Below are positions 1 to 7,799 of a DNA stretch of 11,050 nt, piece by piece. The stretch's first letter is position 1. Each line of letters begins with the position of its first letter. The translations under genes were made by a program, and so were the position numbers. The stretch covers positions 1 to 11,050 of the forward strand of contig JAEWBD010000402.1 in the NCBI GenBank assembly GCA_023391315.1, read 5' to 3'. The notes under the pieces are model-generated. The model was not told where the DNA came from. It ran no database searches and saw nothing but the letters and a program-made list of their open reading frames with translations. Origin of the DNA: Bacteroidota bacterium (GTDB lineage: Bacteria > Bacteroidota > Bacteroidia > Chitinophagales > Chitinophagaceae).

Positions 1-1
1 G

Positions 2-889
2 GTTTGGACAAGTGGCTGGAAGCTTGCCAGCGCTGTAAGCAATGCCGGCGCATTAGGTCTTATCGGCAGCGGAAGCATGTACCCTGAAGTATTGCTTCAA
101 CACATCCGCAAATGCAAGGCTGCCACTGCAAAGCCTTTTGGTGTAAATATTCCGCTTTTATATCCTGATATTGAGAAGCACATTCAGATTGTAATTGATG
201 AAGGTGTGAAAATTGTTTTTACGAGCGCTGGTAATCCTAAAACCTGGACCCCGGTTTTAAAACAACACGGTATAACGGTAGTACATGTGGTAAGCAGCAG
301 CACATTTGCTAAAAAAGCAGAAGCCGCAGGTTGTGACGCGGTAGTGGCAGAAGGTTTTGAAGCTGGTGGCCATAACGGCCGTGAAGAAACGACTACAATG
401 GTTTTAGTTCCGCTTGTGAAAGCAGCGGTGAAAATTCCGGTGCTGGCTGCGGGCGGTATTGCAACTGGCCGGCAAATGCTGGCGGCCATGATTTTAGGCG
501 CCGATGGCGTGCAGATAGGCAGCCGCTTTGTATGCAGCAACGAAGCTTCCAATCATATAAAGTTTAAAGAAGCTGTTGTAAACAGCAAAGAAGGCGATAC
601 AATGCTGAGTATAAAAAAAGTAGTGCCGGTGCGGTTGCTTAAAAACAATTTTTCTGAAACGATAAAAGAAGCTGAAATGCGTGGCGCAACTAAAGAAGAA
701 CTTGCGGCAATATTGGGGCATGGCCGTGCAAAAAAAGGCATGCTGGAAGGAGAACTTGATGAAGGCGAACTAGAAATTGGCGAAGTAAGCGCTTTAATAA
801 ACAATATAAAACCTGCTGCTGACATTGTGCAGGAAATATGGAATGAATTTAGTGTGATGGCAAACAATCCGTTTTACTTCAATCACTGA
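2..889 (+). CDS. Nitronate monooxygenase / FabK-like FMN oxidoreductase (5' partial)
   Basis: This is an FMN-binding TIM-barrel oxidoreductase of the 2-nitropropane dioxygenase/FabK family, which oxidises alkyl nitronates or, in FabK, reduces enoyl-ACP. The reading frame is open to the left edge: the codons before the first ATG (77) read VWTSGWKLASAVSNAGALGL, typical N-terminal family sequence, so ATG 77 is internal and the true start lies outside the window. Visible motifs are GVNIPL, the EGxEAGGHNG loop with its conserved histidine (nt 371-373), and the phosphate-binding stretch AAGGIATGR followed by LGADGVQIGSRFV. The C-terminal part, with conserved VR..KN and a GRAKKGMLEGELDEGE segment, resembles FabK as much as nitronate monooxygenase. 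Family is confident; substrate is undecided. The 3' end overlaps the convergent DUF2339 gene by 11 bp. Confidence 0.9.
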   Translation, partial: VWTSGWKLASAVSNAGALGLIGSGSMYPEVLLQHIRKCKAATAKPFGVNIPLLYPDIEKHIQIVIDEGVKIVFTSAGNPKTWTPVLKQHGITVVHVVSSSTFAKKAEAAGCDAVVAEGFEAGGHNGREETTTMVLVPLVKAAVKIPVLAAGGIATGRQMLAAMILGADGVQIGSRFVCSNEASNHIKFKEAVVNSKEGDTMLSIKKVVPVRLLKNNFSETIKEAEMRGATKEELAAILGHGRAKKGMLEGELDEGELEIGEVSALINNIKPAADIVQEIWNEFSVMANNPFYFNH

Positions 890-2264
890 TGTTTGTTTTA
901 TTTTCATCATCGGCAAATAAAACCGCTTTAAATTTTTGATAGAAGAAAGAAAGCACAAGCAGCAATGTACCAATGGTGATATAAGCAATAATTTTTTGAA
1001 CGGCGGTAAAAAATATACTATCCAGCAGAACCAGTTTTAAAAGCGTAAGTGCTACAAGTAAAATAGCAGCAAGCCTTGGCCATACTGTTTTTGTCAGGAT
1101 GCCAGTTATAAATACAATGATGGCAAGCAGTGTCCAGAGCATGGTAATGGTTAAGCCGCTGCATTGTATGCCTATCCATAAAACAATTAGCAAAAGAGCA
1201 GTAGCGTAATGTATGCGGTTAAGCACTTTTTCATCGTGAAAAAAATAATTGCCCGCTATGGCAAAAACAAAGAATAATACAGCACAGAAAGCCGTTACAC
1301 CCGCTGCATTTGGGTTAGAAGTTGGGATGCTGAAAATAGTAAGCAGTGCAATAAAAAGTGCAAAATTATTTATAAGCACATGCATTAGTTGCTGGTTGCT
1401 CAACTTCGTTTTCCTTGTTACGGTAAACGCAAAAGCGCTCAGCAGGAATAGGATGAAATAAACGCTCATGAAAATAACTGCATAAAACCGGAAGACTTCT
1501 TTATACCGGGCCAGCAACCAGCCAATGAAGAAACTCCATGTAATAACCAGTGCAAGCAGGTTTAATAATTTCCATGACCGTTTAAAAGATATAATGAGTA
1601 TGCCTGCATTCATTACAAGTATATAGCTAAACAGTAAGATATAATTTTCATGATTGGTGCTGATGAGCATGGGAATAGCATAAGCGCCCACCATGCCTAC
1701 GGCTGCAATTTCCTGGCGGTTATATTGCAGCGACCTGCTTGCCGTATAAACCGCAATTACAGCCATAATAACAAAGCAAAGTGTTTGCGAAAAGAAATCA
1801 TAATAAGTGAATGCACCATATGTTGTAAAATACATGGAAGCCATGGCACCACTGAACAGTATGGCGCTAAAACCTTCATAGTTTTTCTTTAGCATGAACG
1901 ACAGTAAAAGCAATGCAACGCTTGCTGAGTAAGCAAGTATAATTCTTACAAAGGGTGTGATGAGATTTTTATCAATTGCATATTTTACGCCTATAGAAAT
2001 CCCAATCAGCAATACAACAATACCAACAAGGTTGATGATCTTTAAACCTATAAAATTTTCAACCGAACGTTGCGAAGCAATATTTTTTCTCACTGCTTGT
2101 GGCGGTGGAGGAACGGGTCCAGGCAACTTAGCAGAACCCACAGAACGGTTATCACTTTCATTTATCCGGCGCTGCATTTGCATTACTTCTTCCTGCACCT
2201 GTTGTAACTGCTGCGATAATTTTTTCACCTGCTGTTTCAGATCATCCATTTCGCTTAAAGCCAT
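879..2264 (-). CDS. DUF2339 family multi-pass membrane protein
   Basis: This is a predicted integral inner-membrane protein of the DUF2339 family, whose function is unknown. With the chosen start it has 461 residues. The first 35 or so residues form a charged, Gln-rich coiled coil (LKQQVKKLSQQLQQVQEEV), followed by a proline-rich linker (PGPVPPPPQ). About a dozen hydrophobic helices then run to the C-terminus. The first membrane block (NLVGIVVLLIGISIGVKYAI, then LITPFVRIILAY) and the later MVGAYAIPMLIS match the family pattern. I chose ATG at 2262-2264 (MALSEMDDLK) because the open frame further upstream (to 2345) encodes a Phe/Lys/Asn-rich, non-conserved stretch. No Shine-Dalgarno is visible, as is usual in Bacteroidota. 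Many family members are considerably longer, so this is a short version. It diverges from the symporter and converges on the oxidoreductase. Confidence 0.85.
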   Translation of the reverse strand: MALSEMDDLKQQVKKLSQQLQQVQEEVMQMQRRINESDNRSVGSAKLPGPVPPPPQAVRKNIASQRSVENFIGLKIINLVGIVVLLIGISIGVKYAIDKNLITPFVRIILAYSASVALLLLSFMLKKNYEGFSAILFSGAMASMYFTTYGAFTYYDFFSQTLCFVIMAVIAVYTASRSLQYNRQEIAAVGMVGAYAIPMLISTNHENYILLFSYILVMNAGILIISFKRSWKLLNLLALVITWSFFIGWLLARYKEVFRFYAVIFMSVYFILFLLSAFAFTVTRKTKLSNQQLMHVLINNFALFIALLTIFSIPTSNPNAAGVTAFCAVLFFVFAIAGNYFFHDEKVLNRIHYATALLLIVLWIGIQCSGLTITMLWTLLAIIVFITGILTKTVWPRLAAILLVALTLLKLVLLDSIFFTAVQKIIAYITIGTLLLVLSFFYQKFKAVLFADDENKTNISD

Positions 2265-2396
2265 ATTCGATGTTAAGAATTTTAAATTAAAGCAAAACCA
2301 TTTATCTATACTAAAATAATCCTTATTAAAAATGAAGGCATGCATTTAATGCCGCTGTAATTCTTCCTGAACTTATAATTAAGTTATTATTGTCTT
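2265..2396. promoter_or_regulatory. Divergent promoter region with a small AT-rich palindrome
   Basis: This 132-bp gap separates the start codons of the divergent DUF2339 and symporter genes, so both promoters should lie here. I found no good TAnnTTTG box on either strand. A 6-bp inverted repeat, AACTTA-TAAT-TAAGTT (2370-2385), ends 11 bp before the GTG start of the symporter and could be an operator or a chance AT-rich palindrome. A second, 5-bp arm repeat (GGCAT 2337-2341, ATGCC 2349-2353) is weaker. The promoter role is inferred from gene orientation only. Confidence 0.35.
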
Positions 2397-3620
2397 GTGA
2401 AAAAATTATTTACCAATTTAACCTTCTGGGTGCTTGTTGCCATAACAGCCGGTGCACTGTTAGGGAATTTCTATCCTGGCACTGCAATAAAAATGAAGGT
2501 TCTCGGTGATTATTTCATTCTATTGATTAAATATTTTATTTATCCTATCATTTTCTTAACCATATCGCTTGGCATCAGTAATATGGGCGACCTGAAAAAA
2601 ACGGGCCGTGTAGGAGGCAAAGCATTATTGTATTTTGAAATAGTTACCACTTTTGCTTTATTAATTGGCATCATCGTTTCCCATTTTATACAACCGGGCC
2701 GCGGCGTTGACATTTCATCTATAAAAGGCGGCAATATTTCTGCATATATAAAAGAATCAAAAGAATTTAGCTGGCTCCAGTTTTTTAAAGATAACCCAAC
2801 GCTCCAGATATTGATTATTGCCATACTATTTGGAATATGGTTAAGCCGGTATAACAAAAAAGAAATCATTATTGCGCCGCTTACCAATATTTCAAGATAT
2901 GTTTTTAAGGCTTTGCATTTTGTAATGCTGCTGGCACCGCTCGGCGCTTTTGGCGGCATGGCTTATACTATTGGTAAGTTTGGTGTGCACACATTATTGC
3001 CTTTAATAAGGCTGATGATGAGCGTTTATATAACCTGTTTGTGTTTTATTTTCATTGTGCTTGGTTTAATGCTGCAGTATTATAAAATCAGCATACTTAA
3101 ATTTCTAAAATATATACGTGCCGAACTTTTAATCGTATTAGGTACCTCCTCATCAGAAGTGGCACTGCCCTCATTGATTGAAAAGCTGGAACGTATGGGC
3201 TGTGCAAAATCAGTTACAGGGCTGGTGGTGCCTGCAGGTTATTCTTTCAATCTTGATGGCACAACTATCTATCTTTCCATGGCGGTAATGTTTCTTGCTC
3301 AAGTGTATAATATTGAACTTACCCTTCACCAGGTGCTTGTTATTATTGGTGTTTTACTCGTTACATCTAAAGGAGCAGCAGGTGTTACAGGCAGTGGTTT
3401 TATTGTGCTTGCATCCACACTTACAGCCGTGAAAGTTATCCCCATCGAAGGCCTTGCATTTTTATTAGGCGTTGACAGGTTTATGAGTGAAGCAAGAGCA
3501 CTTACCAATTTTATAGGCAATGGAGTGGCCACCGTTTGGCTTTCCAATAATGAAAAGGAATTTAACCGTAGTAAAATGATTGACGTGCTGTATGAACCCG
3601 CAAATACCCGGCAATCGTAA
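2397..3620 (+). CDS. Dicarboxylate/amino acid:cation symporter (DctA-like)
   Basis: This is a secondary transporter of the DAACS (GltPh/DctA) family. It would import C4-dicarboxylates or acidic amino acids with Na+ or H+ across the inner membrane. It has 407 residues, close to the usual length of about 420. Family motifs are in order: hairpin-1 serine motif TSSSE (residues 250-254), GYSFNLDGT (281-289), hairpin-2 SKGAAGVTGSGF (324-335), and DRFMSEARALTNFIGNGVAT (360-379). This last motif keeps the substrate-binding arginine (R367) and matches the DctA wording rather than the RTxxNVxGD form of glutamate carriers, so a C4-dicarboxylate substrate is favoured by inference. The start is GTG at 2397, which gives the expected MKKL N-terminus; no Shine-Dalgarno is visible. 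The DUF3175 gene begins 40 bp after its stop and may be co-transcribed. Confidence 0.92.
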   Translation: MKKLFTNLTFWVLVAITAGALLGNFYPGTAIKMKVLGDYFILLIKYFIYPIIFLTISLGISNMGDLKKTGRVGGKALLYFEIVTTFALLIGIIVSHFIQPGRGVDISSIKGGNISAYIKESKEFSWLQFFKDNPTLQILIIAILFGIWLSRYNKKEIIIAPLTNISRYVFKALHFVMLLAPLGAFGGMAYTIGKFGVHTLLPLIRLMMSVYITCLCFIFIVLGLMLQYYKISILKFLKYIRAELLIVLGTSSSEVALPSLIEKLERMGCAKSVTGLVVPAGYSFNLDGTTIYLSMAVMFLAQVYNIELTLHQVLVIIGVLLVTSKGAAGVTGSGFIVLASTLTAVKVIPIEGLAFLLGVDRFMSEARALTNFIGNGVATVWLSNNEKEFNRSKMIDVLYEPANTRQS

Positions 3621-3660
3621 AAGCTGGTATTATGATTGCGTTGTTTTCAGGAAAAGATTT

Positions 3661-4017
3661 ATGGCAAAAGCATCATCATCTAAAGCGAAGAAAGGAGCTG
3701 TAAAAAAATCAGCATCTAAAAAAAAGGCCAGGAAAGCCGCGCCAAAGAAATGGTCGAAAAAGGTTACCCAAACCAGCAACGCGATGGATTTGGAAAAAGA
3801 TATTTTCAAATCAAAAGATGCGAAGAAAATTGCATTGTCGGTAAAGCATTCGGCAGAAAAGAGTAAGCGCAAAAAAGCAGGCCCTTTTCAATCTGCCATG
3901 AGCATGATTAATTTTTATGAGAACCGTGCAGGCGATAATCTTAACGCCGCGCAAAGAAAGGTATTGGATGATTCGAAAAATGAATTACGCAAATTGTTTG
4001 GAAGAGAAGAAAAATAG
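3661..4017 (+). CDS. DUF3175 domain protein with lysine-rich N-terminal tail
   Basis: This is a small basic protein (118 residues) of the DUF3175 family, function unknown. The first 35 or so residues are a Lys/Ala/Ser-rich, histone H1-like tail, likely disordered and possibly nucleic-acid binding. The conserved domain begins at KKWSKKVTQTSNAMDLE and continues through FKSKDAKKIALSVKHSAE, PFQSAMSMINFYENRAG and VLDDSKNELRKLFGR. ATG 3661 was chosen: an AGGAAAAG purine tract sits just upstream, and the longer frame from 3580 would overlap the symporter and add cysteine-rich, non-conserved sequence. It starts 40 bp after the symporter stop, so co-transcription is likely, though no functional link is obvious. 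Confidence 0.85.
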   Translation: MAKASSSKAKKGAVKKSASKKKARKAAPKKWSKKVTQTSNAMDLEKDIFKSKDAKKIALSVKHSAEKSKRKKAGPFQSAMSMINFYENRAGDNLNAAQRKVLDDSKNELRKLFGREEK

Positions 4018-4198
4018 GTATAGTCCGTTTAATTCAGTCTTATAATTGGAGTTGTAAAACCAGGCTTTTAAATCATACCAGTTTTAAATATTGCGGAAGA
4101 GCCATCGTTCAAATCTTACCCCGACAGATTTTTAAATCCATTCGACGATAATAATTATCATTTCACCGATATGAAATATAAAAGGTATAGCCGGCTGA

Positions 4199-4206
4199 TA
4201 ATTTTG
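4199..4206 (+). promoter_or_regulatory. Candidate Bacteroidota -7 promoter box (TAnnTTTG)
   Basis: TAATTTTG matches the Bacteroidota sigma-A -7 consensus TAnnTTTG exactly and lies 22 bp before the ATG of the PIG-L gene, compatible with a short leader. It sits in the 211-bp gap after the DUF3175 gene. A matching TTTG element at the expected -33 distance is not seen, so the call rests on one box and position. Confidence 0.35.
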
Positions 4207-4228
4207 CTCTCGCAAATTAAAAATTTAT

Positions 4229-5200
4229 ATGAACATCTTAATTGTTGGCAAGCTTACAGAAACCCAGATACTTGCCGATGAACTGGAAGCCCAAACCGCA
4301 CAAAAGTGCGAACAAATGGAACTGACTGCTGATATTGTTTACCGTATTCAAAAGAAACGCTGGCATTTAATAATAATGGCAGTGAACTATGAAAACCTGG
4401 CTACAGCATGTACTACGCTTTATTCAATCAAACAAAATAATCCCGCTTCGCACGTAATATTAATTTCTGCGAATAAAGATGTGGATTTAATGTCCTCAGC
4501 CCTTGATAGCGGTGTTAATCACTTTTTGGTTTACCCGCTGGCTACGCAGGTTTTACTGGAAAGGTTATCAACCGAAATCAAAACCATCCGCGAAACTTTG
4601 AATATCAAGAAAGTGCTGGCAATCGGCGCTCACCCGGATGACGTTGAAATTGGCTGTGGCGCCAGCTTGATGAAGCATGCAGAGAAAGGTGATAAAGTGC
4701 ATATTCTTACGCTCACCAATGGTGAACAGGGGGGCAATGTAGATATCCGTTATAAGGAATCGCTTAAAGCTGCTGAATATGTAAATGCCAATTTATATAT
4801 GAAAAACCTGAAGGACACTTTTATAACTGATGGCCCTGAAACCATTAAGATCATTGAAGAGGTTATTGCTAAAGTGCAGCCCGATATTATTTATACGCAC
4901 AGCATAAACGATAACCACCAGGACCACAGGAACACTTATCATGCAACTATGGTGGCTGCACGCGGCGTTACGCAGGTGTATTCTTACTTAAGCCCATCAT
5001 GCAATATCAACTTTAAGCCTTTGCGCTTTGAACATATTGAAAAATATATGGATGATAAAATTGAAATGATCTCATTCTTCCATTCCCAAAAAACAAAATG
5101 TGCTTACCTGGCCGATTCATTAATAAGATCAACCGCGGAATACTGGGGCCGCTTTTCAAGGTATGGCATTGTTGAACCCTTTGAAGTAATCCGTGCCTAA
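4229..5200 (+). CDS. PIG-L family deacetylase with degenerate receiver-like N-terminal domain
   Basis: This is a predicted zinc-dependent N-deacetylase of the PIG-L/LmbE family (relatives MshB, BshB, E. coli YaiS), which removes acetyl from N-acetylamino sugars. Residues about 127-323 form the deacetylase domain: AHPDD at 134-138 (zinc ligands H135 and D138, likely base D137) and HQDH at 230-233 (H233 third ligand, H230 catalytic). Residues 1-120 look like a response-regulator receiver: MNILIVG, then WHLIIMAVNYEN where the phospho-acceptor aspartate should be, then HVILISANKDVDLMSSALDSG, then VYPL where the conserved lysine is replaced by tyrosine (Y102). The phosphorylation aspartate is absent and there is no acidic pair after the first strand, so it cannot be a normal phospho-receiver. 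It heads the cluster and is followed after 42 bp by an ATP-grasp gene. Deacetylase family is confident; the receiver fold is an inference from pattern. Confidence 0.9.
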   Translation: MNILIVGKLTETQILADELEAQTAQKCEQMELTADIVYRIQKKRWHLIIMAVNYENLATACTTLYSIKQNNPASHVILISANKDVDLMSSALDSGVNHFLVYPLATQVLLERLSTEIKTIRETLNIKKVLAIGAHPDDVEIGCGASLMKHAEKGDKVHILTLTNGEQGGNVDIRYKESLKAAEYVNANLYMKNLKDTFITDGPETIKIIEEVIAKVQPDIIYTHSINDNHQDHRNTYHATMVAARGVTQVYSYLSPSCNINFKPLRFEHIEKYMDDKIEMISFFHSQKTKCAYLADSLIRSTAEYWGRFSRYGIVEPFEVIRA

Positions 5201-5242
5201 TAAATAACCAAACCAATCAATAACAATTTTAAAAAAGAAATT

Positions 5243-6244
5243 ATGAATATCTTAATTACAGGAGCAGGCGGACCCGCCGCAATATGCGCTTACAAATCTT
5301 TATCAGCAGCCGGTTATAATATTTTTATAGGCGATATGGACCCGATGTCTGCCGGTTTGTACCTCGTTCCAAAAGGCCAGCAGTTTATATTGCCTGCCGG
5401 TAAATCTGAAATGTTTGTTCCCTTTTTACTTGAGCTTTGCCAAAAGCATAACATTGATCTTTTAATACCCACATGCGATGTTGAATTAATGCCGGTGGCC
5501 AATAGCATTGATGCTTTTGAAGCTATTGATTGCAAGGTCTTGGTTTCACCCGTTGATGCCCTGGAAACCTGTCAGGATAAATATCTTTTAATGGAAGCCT
5601 GCAAAAAGAATGTGCAGTTAGGCGATTATGATTTGTTTGAAAACTTTTTAGCTAAACCACATTTCAACAATAATTGGATCGTAAAACCAAGAAACGGCAG
5701 CGGTTCAAGGGATATATTTAAAGTAACTAACCGTGAAGAACTGGAAAACCTGGCACACCTGGAAGGAAAGAATTTTATGGTGCAGGAATTTTTGGAAGGC
5801 AAGGAATACAGCATAGATATGATGATTGATAAAAACGGTAAAGTTTGCGCTGCCGTTGCCCGTGAAAGAATGAGAACAGATTCAGGTGTTGCTGTTACTT
5901 CAAAGGTTACCAAGAAGAGAGAGATTATTGAATATGCAATAGCTGTAGCAGAAAGTTTAAACTTAAGGTTTGCCATTAATGTGCAGGTTATTGATACGGA
6001 AAATGGTCCTATGCTGCTTGAAATAAACCCGCGTTTTTCCGGTGGCCTCAGCCTTATCATTGCAGCCGGTGCAGATATACCTTTAATGTGCGCAGAAAAT
6101 ATTTTGTTTAACAGGCCGGTTGCAATCGTGGCTGATTATAAAGAGATTGCTATGGTGCGTTATTTCCAGGAAAAATTCTTCGATCCTGCTCTCTTTTTAA
6201 GCGAAGAAGTACTCGTGCCTGAAACCTTAGCGCTGGCAGTTTAA
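5243..6244 (+). CDS. ATP-grasp domain carboxylate-amine ligase
   Basis: This is a predicted ATP-dependent ligase of the ATP-grasp superfamily (PylC/carbamoyl-phosphate-synthase-like). Such enzymes activate a carboxylate as an acyl-phosphate and join it to an amine or thiol. It has 333 residues. The N-terminal pre-ATP-grasp Rossmann-like domain starts with MNILITGAGGPAA. The ATP-binding part has K148 in KPRNGSGS, the hinge QEFLEGKEYS (residues 181-190, E182 and E187), Q248, and the metal-binding E260-I-N262-P-R264-FSGG. All expected catalytic residues are present, so it should be active. It lies 42 bp after the deacetylase and probably shares its transcript. Substrate is unknown; an amine exposed by the neighbouring deacetylase is an attractive but untested acceptor. 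A perfect hairpin follows shortly after the stop codon. Confidence 0.88.
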   Translation: MNILITGAGGPAAICAYKSLSAAGYNIFIGDMDPMSAGLYLVPKGQQFILPAGKSEMFVPFLLELCQKHNIDLLIPTCDVELMPVANSIDAFEAIDCKVLVSPVDALETCQDKYLLMEACKKNVQLGDYDLFENFLAKPHFNNNWIVKPRNGSGSRDIFKVTNREELENLAHLEGKNFMVQEFLEGKEYSIDMMIDKNGKVCAAVARERMRTDSGVAVTSKVTKKREIIEYAIAVAESLNLRFAINVQVIDTENGPMLLEINPRFSGGLSLIIAAGADIPLMCAENILFNRPVAIVADYKEIAMVRYFQEKFFDPALFLSEEVLVPETLALAV

Positions 6245-6254
6245 ATTATTACCA

Positions 6255-6285
6255 GGTGAATTGTAAGGTTTACTTACAATTCACC
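6255..6285 (+). other. Perfect 13-bp inverted repeat / RNA hairpin between ATP-grasp and glycosyltransferase genes
   Basis: GGTGAATTGTAAG (6255-6267) and CTTACAATTCACC (6273-6285) are exact reverse complements separated by the 5-nt loop GTTTA. The hairpin begins 10 bp after the ATP-grasp stop and ends 29 bp before the glycosyltransferase ATG. It lacks a following T-tract (next bases ACTCACAATAACAC), so it is not a standard intrinsic terminator on the plus strand. It could act as an attenuator, an mRNA-stability or processing element, or a protein-binding operator for a promoter of the downstream genes. Confidence 0.6.
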
Positions 6286-6314
6286 ACTCACAATAACACT
6301 ATTACAAACTCTTC

Positions 6315-7799
6315 ATGCCGCTTGTATTTGATTATATCGCCATCTTTTTTGCACTACTCGGTACCATACCTGTATGGGCATCGCTGTACCAGTTTTTTAT
6401 GATCGGCCTTCACGGCATAAAAAATCATTATAAACACACAGCGGCTTATATGCCCAGGGTTGCGATAATTGTGCCGGCTTGGAATGAAGGCGATGTAGTT
6501 GGTAATACCATTGAGCATCTTTTATCGATGGATTATCCGCGTCATGCATTAAGGGTATATGTGGTGGATGATGCCAGTACAGATCATACGCCTGATGTGG
6601 TAAAACAAAAACATAAGCAATATCCTGATAATGTTTTTCATTTAAGAAGAGAGAAAGGCGGGCAGGGGAAAGCGCATACATTAAATCATGGTATTAATAT
6701 AATACTTGAAGAGAATTGGGCTGAAGCTTTATTGATTATTGATGCTGATGTTTTATTTGAAAAGAATGCACTGCGTTTAATGACAAGGCATCTTGCTGAT
6801 AAAAATGTGGGTTCTGTTACAGCATATATTAAAGAGGGCAGCGCACCGGGCAATTTCATTTCAAAGTTTATTGCGTTTGAATATATAACAGCGCAGGCGG
6901 CATCAAGAAGGGCGCAGAATGTAATGGGATCGCTGGCTTGTTTGGCAGGCGGCGCTCAATTGCACAGCCGTGAAAACCTGCTGGCTATTGGCGGAAAGAT
7001 AGATACATCATCGCTTGCAGAAGATACCTTCACCACTTTCAAAACACAATTGAATGGCCGCAAAGCCGTGTTTGATGGCAATGCCACTGTGTGGGCTGAG
7101 GAACCGGGTTCTGTTGTTGCCATATGGAAACAAAGGTTAAGATGGGCGCGTGGCAATGTGCAGGTAACAAAAGCTTTTAAACATATCTGGCTTAATAAAA
7201 AGAATGGAAAGAAACTGGGCAGCTTTAGTTTTTCATTGTTATGGTTTGCCATTTTATTGATGCCGGTTTTTATGATCTTATCATCAATTGGTTTGATATG
7301 GCTGTTCTTTTCCAACTTCAGCGAATCGTGGTTATTATTTAAGCAGTTGTGGATTGTTAATGCATTCACTTATTTATTCATAACGATTTATTCGCTTATC
7401 ATCGATAAGCAAACTGCAAAGAAAGCATGGCTGCAGGGCGTGTTGTTCCCGGGCATTATATCACTCACTATAATTGTGCTTTCCTGCTTTCCCACTGCAA
7501 TAGATGATTTCATTCATTTTGTAAACGGCATGACGCAGGCTGACCTCGGATTAACGCAAAAAATAATTGTATTGTTTATGTATGCCTGGGCTTCACTATG
7601 CATGCTGGTAGCTTATTGGGCTTACATTGCAGATAAAAACAAAAAGCCTTACTGGGTTTCACTTACTTTATTATTGATTTCAGGTTTTGGTGCATTACTC
7701 TGCACCATCACACTGTACTCTTATATAATGGAATATAAAAAAGCTGAATTAAAATGGGACAAGACTCAAAAGTCGGGCAAGGTGGTTATAGCAGGTTAG
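6315..7799 (+). CDS. Membrane-bound family 2 glycosyltransferase (YaiP/NodC/BcsA-like)
   Basis: This is a predicted inner-membrane GT-A glycosyltransferase of CAZy family GT2, using a nucleotide-sugar to extend a polysaccharide or glycolipid. It has 494 residues. One N-terminal helix (about 6-32) precedes the cytoplasmic catalytic domain. That domain contains IIVPAWNEGD (51-60), VVDDASTD (83-90, DD at 85-86), the metal-binding IIDADV (DAD 143-145), the base-containing LAEDT (E236-D237) and QRLRW (273-277). The last is the QxxRW motif of processive enzymes such as cellulose, chitin and hyaluronan synthases. About five C-terminal helices follow (roughly 303-332, 345-363, 372-391, 416-438, 447-471). 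No PilZ domain is seen. The leader carries the 6255-6285 hairpin. The following small gene overlaps its last 46 bp. Sugar donor and product cannot be told from the sequence. Confidence 0.92.
   Translation: MPLVFDYIAIFFALLGTIPVWASLYQFFMIGLHGIKNHYKHTAAYMPRVAIIVPAWNEGDVVGNTIEHLLSMDYPRHALRVYVVDDASTDHTPDVVKQKHKQYPDNVFHLRREKGGQGKAHTLNHGINIILEENWAEALLIIDADVLFEKNALRLMTRHLADKNVGSVTAYIKEGSAPGNFISKFIAFEYITAQAASRRAQNVMGSLACLAGGAQLHSRENLLAIGGKIDTSSLAEDTFTTFKTQLNGRKAVFDGNATVWAEEPGSVVAIWKQRLRWARGNVQVTKAFKHIWLNKKNGKKLGSFSFSLLWFAILLMPVFMILSSIGLIWLFFSNFSESWLLFKQLWIVNAFTYLFITIYSLIIDKQTAKKAWLQGVLFPGIISLTIIVLSCFPTAIDDFIHFVNGMTQADLGLTQKIIVLFMYAWASLCMLVAYWAYIADKNKKPYWVSLTLLLISGFGALLCTITLYSYIMEYKKAELKWDKTQKSGKVVIAG

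Noticed and set aside
184..552. Minus-strand frames of 122 codons and others opposite the oxidoreductase
   Set aside because: They are antisense to a clearly conserved gene and have low-complexity composition; shadow frames.
2265..2345. 27-residue N-terminal extension of the DUF2339 protein
   Set aside because: The added residues are Phe/Lys/Asn-rich from AT-rich promoter DNA; the internal ATG at 2264 begins directly before the coiled coil.
3580..3660. Upstream extension of the DUF3175 gene to ATG 3580
   Set aside because: It would overlap the symporter by 41 bp and add 27 non-conserved residues; ATG 3661 has a purine tract in front and a natural MAKA start.
4018..4228. Terminator-like AAAAC...GTTTT pairing in the gap after the DUF3175 gene
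   Set aside because: The stem is only 5 bp with a loop of about 20 nt and no clear T-run; not better than chance.
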